Below, one piece after another: positions 56,014-64,000 of a stretch of DNA of 64,000 bases. The DNA is from Mauremys mutica. Lineage: Eukaryota; Chordata; Testudines; Geoemydidae. The position numbers and the translations under genes are program-made. Under the pieces are notes generated by a model. The model made no database searches. It was not told where the DNA came from and saw only the letters and a list, made by a program, of their open reading frames with translations. The stretch lies in the NCBI RefSeq assembly GCF_020497125.1, contig NC_059075.1, positions 68,095,321-68,159,320 of the forward strand, read 5' to 3'. Each line of letters begins with the position of its first letter. Position 1 is the stretch's first letter.

Positions 56014-56862
56014 ATTCAAATAATGCCTGAGGTTCTGGCCATTCAGGATCCTATGAAACTTTTTCAAAGGGTTATGGTATTACCCTCAGCATCCTGGTTA
56101 AGTTCCAGGTTGGACAATTACATCCTCTGTTGGAGTGGGAAACTAAGGTAGTGACAGCCTCCCATTTTGATTTTCCCTGTGTTATGTTAATTTTATTTCA
56201 CCACAGAAGTGTGTGAGAAGGAGCAGCTGTATCCTCCGCAAATCTGTGTTGCATGTTCTCTTAAAAAAGAAAAAAGATGAGGGGCAGGACCCACATATCT
56301 GATCAAAGGACAGGGGACGTGATCCAATGCATCCAAATATTTTCTGTGCTAGAGGCGATTTAAAATGCAGATTAATAACCCAAATCGGGAGGCTTATAAA
56401 ATGGATGTGTTTGTAGATCGACAGAGATCACGTACTCAAAAACTATAAGGAGAGTAACAACTGGGCATAGGCTGGCCACTTTTGTAACAAGTAATGTAAC
56501 TGTCTGTCTGTATTTTTTTTCCTGTTCCTAAACATCTGGGGTGAAGTTTGCCCCAAAAGTGCACTTCACGCAAGGATTAAATACAAATAGTCATTTTGAG
56601 TGTGAAAGTCATTCTCTCTGTTCAGGTACTATTTTACAAATGCTTTTGCACAGTTAGTCACAGAATCAAGCCTGGGCACAGTTTGCATGTTATTGCAGAA
56701 GTATGTTAATATGAACAAGGTCACCCTGAAAGTGGTCTGGTTAAGTGTAAAAAAAAAAACCCAGCTAATCACATCCCCCTGTTGGAACCCCATGTATGTG
56801 CTCTGAGTATAGGTGAGCACAAGTTGTTCAGCTCAGCAGTAGAATAACATTCATGCAATAGC
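56014..56862. other. Intergenic, no gene seen
   Basis: No element or exon recognised. Confidence 0.5.
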
Positions 56863-56947
56863 CGCAAAGAGTCCTGTGGCACCTTATAGACTAATAGATG
56901 TATTGGAGCATGAGCTTTCATGGGTGAATACCCACTTCGTCGGATGC
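56863..56947 (-). mobile_element. Solo Penelope-like (?) short retroelement fragment
   Basis: Reverse complement reads ATGCATCCGACGAAGTGGGT, then CACCCATGAAAGCTCATGCT and TATAAGGTGCCACAGGACTC. The 5' edge lies at the same GCATCC point as in the copies at 34257 and 37616. The 3' part (CAGACTAACACGGCTACC) is missing. CAATAGC lies at both edges (56856-56862 and 56951-56957), a possible short target duplication. Confidence 0.65.
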
Positions 56948-56957
56948 ATACAATAGC

Positions 56958-58179
56958 TGAGTTCCAGCCATCCAAACATAAGTTGCTATAATGTCCTTGC
57001 TTCTCTGATGTCCTGTGGTACCAAACAGCATCCTAGACAAGCCGACTGTCCCAAGTGCAAACCACAGTAACCCTGTATTTGGGTTACTGTACGTGCTGCA
57101 TAAATCTGTCACTACTTTTGTGAGCAGGTCTGAGCTATTCTTTAAGTTTCTTGCTTTGCAAAACACCCAATGAGACTATGCATGTGAACTGTTTGTAGGT
57201 ATGTGGAGTCAATTAGTACAAATATACCAGCATATGCCTACAAATATGTATGCATGTGCCTGTGTGTTGGCTAAGTGTGTGGGGCCCGTCACCTTTGTGC
57301 AGCTGATGATTGTTTTCTTGGAAAGACATTCAGCAGCGAGACCTTGCAGACGGGACCAGCAGGCAGAGTTAGGCCAAGCTTGTCACTCTGTCACTTGGAA
57401 ACTCTGTGGTGAAAAGAACCCAGCTAAGAGGAGAATAGATTTGGCTGCGACTTCCTCTTGCCTAACAGGTCAGACTTCCAGTACAGTGCCTATTTTCTCA
57501 TTTAGTGAGTGAACAGGCTCTCAAATGCTAGATTCTGCCTTCCGCTGTGTATGTGGCGCTCCCATTGTGCAGGCCTCACAGAAGTCGTTCATCCATAAGC
57601 AAACTTACGGTCTTATAGCAGCATTAACATCTGAAATCACTGACTCCTATGTATGTATACGCTTTGCATTCCAGGAACTTGAAGATGACCAAACCATGTG
57701 TTTTGTGGGGAAATCTTGTGTGTTTAAATTTCCTTCAACTCCCAGAACTAAGACTTGCTGGGCCAAATTCTGCCCTTGGAAACAAGAAAAGTGACTTCAA
57801 GGAAACAGTATTTGGCCTGAAATGCTGAGTTTCAGCCCAAGGAGCATTTTTATGGCTGAATTCTGAAATGCAGATTTACAATGGAAACACTGAAACAATT
57901 TGAACTGCAGTGGTCTAAATGGAGTAGTAACTCTAAGTGGGACAAGGGGTGAAGGAAGCAATTTAATCTTTGGGAAATATTTCAAGTACATTCTGGTTTT
58001 AAACACTTAAAAGCTCATCTACTAGCTCTGAATCCAAATTTAAACCTCTAATTTTGTCCATATGTGACTATGGTATGAGAACTAGCATTTCTGTCTTGAC
58101 ACCATCACTAGATATGTGCTAGCCATGGCCTCTGAAGACCTTTCTCACATGCTTTCAGTAATGTCCCTGCATTTAGCAA
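56958..58179. other. Intergenic, no gene seen
   Basis: Several frames of 60-103 codons, none with a recognisable family. No repeat ends. Confidence 0.5.
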
Positions 58180-58830
58180 TGTCTCCGTGGTGGGGTGTAC
58201 TAGCTCTTGAGGGACAGTCTGGACCTTATGGCCAAAACAGCCCACGTACAATCAAGGAGATCTTGACCCACACTGGAAACAGGAAATAGAAACAAGAAAA
58301 GGAAGCTGAGCAAGTGTCAGAATCCTAACAAAGGCAACTGGGACCAGTGGTCAGATCAGAGTCAAACCTGAAGCTGGGCATAGTGGAGGAGTTCATAGTT
58401 CACTTCCAGGCCAGGGTCAATACCAAGGGACAGAGCCCAGGCAGGTTTCAGGGTCTGGGTCAGCGGGGGAGGGAATTCCAAATCAAGCCAAGGCCGAAGT
58501 CAAACGTTCAGGAGCAGGAATGATGATGACAGCTACAGGAACTCCATGCTGTTGCTTTGACACTTCCTGGAATGCCTCTTGGGTTTATATAGGGTGAGGA
58601 AGCCAATCAAGAGCCATGCAGCTGCTGCCTGACTCTTGAGGTGGGACTTCCTAAGGTTTGTGTCCACAGCGTGTTGCCCTTGAGGTGGGACTTCCTAAGG
58701 TTTGTGTCCACAGCGTGTTGCCAGCACTGGAGTGCAACTGTGTTATTACTGCTGTTGGGTGGCACCATGGAGATGCCAGCTGCCTGGCAGCTCTTCAGGC
58801 CTGGGTTCTAGACCCACAGGGTCTTACAGA
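58180..58830 (-). repeat. Possible solo LTR or LTR-like segment (unclassified)
   Basis: GC-richer than its surroundings. On the minus strand CTTGATTGGCTTCCTCACCC leads into TATATAAACCC, that is, a CCAAT-like box about 20 bp before a TATA box, near 58610-58580. This promoter-like pair supports an LTR read on the minus strand. No paired terminal repeats or coding remnants were found. It contains the 44-bp tandem duplication below. Confidence 0.3.
58635..58722. repeat. Perfect 44-bp tandem duplication
   Basis: Two identical, directly adjacent 44-bp copies (58635-58678 and 58679-58722), starting CTTGAGGTGGGACTTCC and ending CAGCGTGTTGCC. The lack of any mismatch indicates a recent event or an assembly artefact. 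Confidence 0.95.
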
Positions 58831-59037
58831 GCGAAGGAACCAGAAGCTACACATGCAGCTGTGAGTTGCAGGTGACTAACGTGACCTGGGCCTTTAAAAA
58901 ACTTTCTGATTTTAAGTTTGGTTGCTGTGACTCAAGGCTCTGAGGTAAGAGCATTATGAACTGGGTTAAGCTGCTCCTTCCTGAACTGGATGCCTGAGAG
59001 AGAGGAAAAAAGTCAACCAACCTGCCTCCTGGAACAA
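58831..59037. other. Intergenic, short unassigned stretch
   Basis: Nothing assignable. It ends at the TAA target of the next element. Confidence 0.5.
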
Positions 59038-59040
59038 TAA

Positions 59041-59977
59041 GGGTATGTCTACAAAGCACCATAAGACTGGGCTCTGATTTAGGTTTAAGCCCAAGTTCAC
59101 CTTCCCTCCACACTGAAATCACTCTGCTGGGGAGAGTGGGTCAGAGCCTGAGTCGGAGAGTCTGCCAATGCTATCCCACAATCCCCTGAGACTCTTTCCC
59201 AGCCCTTAAGAACAGCTAAACTGGGTCAGACTAAAGGTCCATCTAGCCCAGTATCCTGTCTTCTGACAGTGGCCAATGCCAGGTGCCCCAGAGAGGATGA
59301 ACAGAACAGGTAATCATCAAGTGATCCATCCCCTGTCACCCATTCCCAGCTTCTGAAAACTTGCTTAAACTTCCCACTTGCTTCCCAGGTAACAGAAGCA
59401 ACCTCCTGGTTCAAATGCAGCTGCTTGGTGTTTAACCTTTCATTTCTACACAGTCTGCTGAACTGGGAACACATTTAACCTTCATGTGAATTAGTATGGC
59501 CAGCACTGCTGCTGAAATGTTCACCAGCGTGTTGCAGATGTGCCACCTGTTTCCTGAAATAGGACTCAGAACATGAGGTGAAGAAGTTTGTCTACTGGGT
59601 TGGGCTCCATATTGATGGTCTAGCTGCAGGGAGCATGCAGACACAAAACGGCTCAGCTGCATGTGTTGGTAGGCCAAAACCATCCAAAATACTTCCAGGC
59701 AATTGCCCTGGGACAGACAGACAAACAAGTTCTCCCACTATGAACCATGCTCTGGAGCAGGCTAAGCTGGTGAGGGTGCTAGGAACCCTGGGATATGATA
59801 TGTGCCCACAGAAGCTGAAGTTCTGACTCAGTGCTACATGGTGCAGTATGGATGCAACTGCATGGTTGAGAAGCCCAAGTTTCCAATGCAGTGTGGATGC
59901 TCAAGTGTGGACTTGGAAACACCTACGTTTGTAGGCGCAAGTCACACAGCCCCAGGCTGTGATGTGTAGCCACACTC
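59041..59977. mobile_element. Harbinger-type element with TAA target duplication, non-coding
   Basis: The left end GGGTATGTCTACAAAGCACC and the right end, reverse complement GAGTGTGGCTACACATCACA, are diverged inverted repeats. TAA is present on both sides (59038-59040 and 59978-59980). The 937-bp interior includes a nested CR1 fragment (59205-59400) and about 400 bp of unrecognised sequence. No transposase motif was found, so it is a non-autonomous derivative. Confidence 0.7.
59205..59400 (-). mobile_element. CR1 3'-end fragment nested in a Harbinger-type element
   Basis: AAGAACAGCTAAACTGGGTC, then AGACTAAAGGTCCATCTAGC and CAGTATCCTGTCTTCTGACA: the reversed CR1 3' end, same module as at 11735 and 16438. 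Because it interrupts the host element, it inserted later. Confidence 0.75.
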
Positions 59978-59980
59978 TAA

Positions 59981-61299
59981 GAGGACTAGGAACTTTGGAG
60001 GCCTTCTTAAAAAGCACTACGTTTGTTTTTTGGCTTCCCCTTTCTCAGATTTTGTACAGCCAAGCTTTACACTTGGGAGGGACGGGGAGTATCTGAGGGC
60101 AAAATGATACATCTGCCCAGATGTCAACTATCAAATATGCAATATCTATTCTGCACACTGAGTTCTAATTAATTATATGTACTGCTTGGAGGCACTTGGT
60201 GGAGTATGTCCTTTTGGATCTAAATGATTTACCAGATAATTTAGATTCTTGGTCCCAGAACTTTCTGGTTTGGCCTCAGCACCACATGGGATTTGCTGAG
60301 CAACTAACTTGCACTCTCTGGTATAAAGGAGTTCATGTTTGTTCTTTAGCCCTTGTAGAAGGTTCTTCTCAGGGTGTCTGAGCCCTCTGCCACCAGAGTA
60401 ACTTTTCTACAGACTTTTTCCTCATCCACCATTTAACCCATAGTGAGGTGGATGCATTCCCAAGAACCTCCTTCCCCTGCCAGGGGATCACAGAAGGTGA
60501 GGTGAAAAGCCTGATCCTTAAACTCAATCTTCTTCCTCTTCTAAGAGGGCTATGGTGCAAACTCTACCTCTTCCTTGCCACATCCAGTTGTGGAACCCAT
60601 ATCTCTTTCTCCACCTCTGGCTGGTGTCTACAAAGACTTACTGTATTTGAATGGATGGAATGGAAACAGGTGTTGGTGTTAACCAGTCCTTTGCTACTGA
60701 GCAAGTAACTGCTTCTCATTGGTGCTATGCTATCACATCTGCCTCTCTGGTACCTCCTGCTGACTATATCTAATTTCATGAGTTGCTGCTTTGGATGGCC
60801 AAGCTCTTAGTCCTGGAGCTCACCATAGGGTGAGAAAAGACTCATCAGCCGTTTGGCCTTTTGGAGACCAGTGAGAAGGTGACCTAGCATCTGACCCACT
60901 CTGTGAATAAAGTTAGGTACCTACTGTACATGAGTTCTTCACAGGTCTACTTAAACCATTGATTAATCAGTGTTTGTTTCTTAGCAGCTGACACTTCTCT
61001 CTATTATGAATGTTAGTGTTACTGTACAACGCAGTAATACAGCACAGCCGCAGCCTTTCATTTCCAGCCCATGATTGATCATTCTTCTGGGAGCTTCTGC
61101 GCATTCTTAAGTCTGGTTTGTTTTCACTTTTATCATAAAATTAGCTGACAAACTGAGAATGGATTCAGCATGTCCTATGGAGCAGCTCTCCAGGACTAAG
61201 GTATATTTCTCAAGTCTGATACCATAAAAGCCTTAATAAGAAGCCAGGAATGTCTACAGTAATGTTTTGAATTCCCAGCTCACTTACTGAGTGGGGGAT
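59981..61299. other. Intergenic, no gene seen
   Basis: Frames at 60369-60779 on both strands lack recognisable domains. Confidence 0.5.
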
Positions 61300-61650
61300 A
61301 ACCCGTATATCCATCATTAGAGATTTTTAAAAGCGGGTTAGACAAACACCTGTCAGGATGGTCTAGATCAGTGGTTCTCAAACTTTTGTACTGGTGACCC
61401 CTTTCACATAGCAAGTCTCTGGGTACAAGCCCCCTTATATATTAAAAACACTTTAATATATTTAACACCATTATAAATGCTGGAGGCAAAGCGGGTTTGC
61501 AGTGAGGGCTGACAGCTTGTGACCCTCCCATGTAATAATCTCATGACCCCCAGTTGGAGAACTCCTGGTCTAGATAATACTTAGTCCTGCCATGAGTGCA
61601 GGGGACTGGGCTAGATGACCTCTCAAGGTCCCTTCCAGTCCTATTATTCT
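61300..61650 (+). mobile_element. CR1 3' end split by a hAT insertion
   Basis: The CR1 3' UTR reads AAAAGCGGGTTAGACAAACA, then CCTGTCAGGATGGTCTAGAT. It is interrupted and resumes after the insertion with AATACTTAGTCCTGCC, GGGCTAGATGACCTCTCAAG and TCCTATTATTCTAT. Removing the insert and one duplication restores a continuous CR1 3' end. Confidence 0.9.
61369..61567. mobile_element. hAT-type MITE with perfect 8-bp target duplication
   Basis: 199 bp. It starts CAGTGGTTCTCAAAC and ends GTTGGAGAACTCCTG (inverted repeats with three mismatches over 15 bp). It is flanked by GTCTAGAT at 61361-61368 and 61568-61575. The 8-bp duplication and the CAG-type ends fit hAT. The sequence is the well-known dispersed 'CAGTGGTTCTCAAACTTT' repeat of reptiles. 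Non-coding. Confidence 0.92.
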
Positions 61651-61794
61651 ATAGCTGAAACAGTAGGAGTAATTAAAGCCTCTGTTGATGTTTTGATTTA
61701 TTTACACACACATTTTTACCATGTTACCAGCCACACAAGGCTCCTCAGTTTTCATGTGGCTTACGGTCTGCAAAATGCTAGAGTTCAAAGAGGT

Positions 61795-61975
61795 GGAGGA
61801 AGTATTCTTCAGTGGTTAGAGCACAGATTCTGAATTCTGTTCCTGGCTCTATTGTTACTTGGCTGTATGACCCTGGGCAAGTCACGTCTCTGCTTTTGGC
61901 TTCAGTTTCCCCACTGCAAAATGGGGATAATACCTACATCTTGCAGTGCTGTGGCACTTAGTTCATATTTGTAAT
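61795..61975 (+). mobile_element. MIR-type SINE
   Basis: The order of tRNA-like CAGTGGTTAGAGCACAGA, core TGACCCTGGGCAAGTCACG and TTTCCCCACTGCAAAATGGG, then GATAATACCTACATCTTGCA is a clear MIR. Well preserved for such an old family. Confidence 0.88.
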
Positions 61976-62579
61976 TGGCTTTATCTACAGATGGAAGCTC
62001 CTGTAGATTGGGAAAATAATTATAGTGGACATGGTGGGTGCCCAGAGGTTCTCTTTGTAGGATAGTGGGGAACGCCTGGGGTTTAAAGAAGGCTTCCAGA
62101 CAGGTCAAATGGGCAATAGGGGACAGGCAGTGGCACTTTGTCAAAAATGGCATTACCTATTTCCAAGCCACTATCCCCCTTGGAAGCAAATTATCTTGAC
62201 CGTTCTTGGATTATTGTTCTACCAGATTAAAACACAATTGGGGGGATTAGTTGGTATCTGCTGTAGACCATCTAATCACATGAGAGAGCAGGATGCTCCT
62301 TAAGCATCTATCTATAATATGTAGCAAAAAATGTACATTATGACAGTGATATATGCTGCAAGTTTCATGTTGCCAATCTTAAACCATCCTTGGGATTTCT
62401 GAAAACTTCCTAATGCAGAAAGTGTTGCATCCCCAATGGGGAAAATTCTGTATTCAGCCTTATCTTGGCAGGTAAAGAGGAATTAATCCCAGAACAAAAA
62501 GTTAGTGGTTGTTAAGTAGTGACTTGATCACATTTGTTCTGTGCAAATTGTGGCAAATTGCCAGCACTACTATGATAAG
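61976..62579. other. Intergenic, no gene seen
   Basis: No feature assigned. Confidence 0.5.
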
Positions 62580-63080
62580 TCTCACGCTTCCTCTTCTTGG
62601 GGAGAGTGGGGGGTAAGGTGTTAGGGCGCCGTTTCTTGCCCCTGAACTGGGACATTTACTGCCCCACTAGTGTCCTAGAGGAGGGGAGTGGAGAGGGAAG
62701 GACCCAGGCCCGCCCTCTACTCCGGGTCCCAGCCCAGGGGCCCTAGGGATAGCAGTAAACCACTTGAACTAGTGGTTCCTTCCCCTGGGCTACTTCCCTC
62801 TCCTGCCCTTCAGCTTGTGGGGGCTTCCTGCCCTCCCTCTGCACAAGCCAGGTGCCCCTTTACCTAGGGTCTTGGTCTTCTCAGTCCATCGCGGCACTTC
62901 TCCAAACTTTCCTCTGCTCCAACCCCTCCACTTGTCTGATTGAAGCAGGGGGGTTTTATCAGGTGACTGGCTTCAGGTGCTTTAATTAATCTATAGCAAA
63001 CTTTCTTCCCTCTACAGGGAATAAGGCTCCCTTCTAACGCTCTCCTGCTGCCCTCTGGCCATGCTGTATCACAAAACAGA
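62580..63080. repeat. GC-rich LTR-like repeat segment (unclassified)
   Basis: A GC-rich block in AT-rich surroundings. It includes TTGATTGAAGCAGGGGGG-like text (here TGATTGAAGCAGGGGGGTTT then TATCAGGTGACTGGCTTCAG) and CTCCTGCTGCCCTCTGGCC, which I associate with a dispersed turtle retroelement. Ends and class are not determined. Confidence 0.35.
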
Positions 63081-63394
63081 GTAAAGTCCAAACCAGCAAT
63101 ATACGCTTGCTGCTTTAAAAGTTTCACAAAGCTTAAAACAATTATGAAACAAAGCAGCTGGTAGAATTTAAATGGAAAAATGTGAATGATAATTGGGGAA
63201 TTATTTGAGGAAGTATTTACTAGACATCTAAAAAGCCCTGGTTTTTCTGGTTAAAAAGCCAGACTGGTTTAGAAGGGAAGTTAATGCAACAATAAGAAAA
63301 AAATAAATGTAAAAAAGGGGAACCCTGGAGCTTATAGCCTAAATGGACAAAGGGTGAGGAGACAGGAAGTAGTAGTATCCCAATTTTGCACATG
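63081..63394. other. Intergenic, no gene seen
   Basis: AT-rich. No feature. Confidence 0.5.
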
Positions 63395-63525
63395 GGTAAT
63401 GGAGGCAAAGAGATTAAATGACTTGCCTGAGATCATGAAGTCTGGGGCACCACTGAGGACTGAACCCAATTCTGCTGAGTCTCTGGCCAGTGCCTAGACT
63501 GCAGGACCATCCGTCCTCTCATAGG
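63395..63525 (-). mobile_element. MIR-type SINE, reverse orientation
   Basis: Reverse MIR landmarks in order: GGAGGCAAAGAGATTAAATG, ACTTGCCTGAGATCATGAAG (core), GGACTGAACCCAATTCTGCT, and the tRNA-like end CAGTGCCTAGACTGCAGGAC. Confidence 0.72.
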
Positions 63526-64000
63526 ACGTGTTGCTTTGCTTGGTAGTCAAATGCAGCATTGCAAAGGCTCGTGCTCAACAGAACTAGTGCCTCTTCTGCA
63601 TATGCAGCAAAATGGTGTCCAATTATTTGCCAACATGATGTCAGAAGGTGAAGTGAATGTCCTATATGAATCCCATACTATCACAAAAGTCTTATATGAA
63701 CTTGTCTTCCTGAAGACACCATTTTGTGGTGGCAGGTGGTATTCTTATTTTGTTGCTCTGTTTTGACCTTAGCGGGCTGAGTCTTTATACCGCCGTGCAT
63801 TCTATTGTGTAATGTATTTCGTTGCTATGGCCCAAGTGCCACCAAATTAAACTTCTTGGGTTTTGTTCAAAGTGTAGGCAAACCTGGGACTGACTATTCA
63901 AATTGACTATTATTTTTATATAGTCAATTGTACTTTCCCTGGCTTGTCATTGCTGTAGCAGACAATATCCTATAACTCTGGCTGTTCAAAGAATGCAAGC
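63526..64000. other. Intergenic to window end, no gene seen
   Basis: Nothing recognised. A short inverted pair, TTCAAATTGACTATTATTTT and ATAGTCAATTG, near 63898-63930 is too weak to name. Confidence 0.5.

Noticed and set aside
50561..64000. Exons of the neighbouring gene expected from mammalian synteny (ACTN1)
   Set aside because: No actinin-like coding segment was recognised in any frame. The region looks intergenic and repeat-filled.

Overview
The window is vertebrate nuclear DNA, most likely from a turtle; another non-avian reptile is possible. The evidence is the company of repeats: CR1 LINEs whose 3' ends carry a TTCTTATG or ATTCTATGATTCTA tail, a tRNA-derived SINE with a CR1-like tail, old MIR copies, and many PIF/Harbinger-type elements ending in a GTCTACAC terminal motif. 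There is no bacterial-style operon, CRISPR array or compact gene cluster.

Only one host gene can be supported: DCAF5 (formerly WDR22), the WD40 substrate receptor of CUL4-DDB1 ubiquitin ligases, on the plus strand. Its 5' part lies outside the window. Four coding exons are visible with consensus splice sites and matching phases: 6076-6289, 22428-22494, 36586-36713 and the long last exon 46015-47832. Joined, they give about 741 codons: the last WD40 repeats followed by a long acidic, serine-rich and probably disordered tail ending at a TGA. A 3' UTR follows, perhaps to an AATAAA at 50537. The introns are about 16.1, 14.1 and 9.3 kb. From about 50.6 kb to the end there is no recognisable host gene.

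Introns and downstream DNA are dominated by mobile elements of several classes. (1) CR1 LINEs, including a copy at 26955-28359 with a 351-codon open reverse-transcriptase segment. (2) PIF/Harbinger elements: two gutted relatives at 42934-44890 and 51072-54433 that carry a transposase and a Myb-like gene on opposite strands, plus several short derivatives, the most striking being a CpG-rich multi-hairpin element at 32166-32460. (3) hAT-type short elements with perfect 8-bp target duplications (18203-18365; 61369-61567). (4) A Tc1/mariner-type inverted-repeat element at 25045-25412. (5) A family of short retroelements, probably related to Penelope-like elements, present as solo copies and as three fold-back copies of nearly identical length (213-216 bp), each flanked by a target duplication.

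The strongest lead is in class 5. The 5' ends of these copies carry a hammerhead-ribozyme-like layout (C-U-G-A-N-G-A, stem II, GAAA, a self-complementary AGCU, then a stem I partner). The copy at 14943 keeps the whole core. The fold-back copies look like a replicating unit in their own right, and their central 8-nt spacer is flipped between two copies. Family names for repeats come from recall of their sequence character, not a database search.
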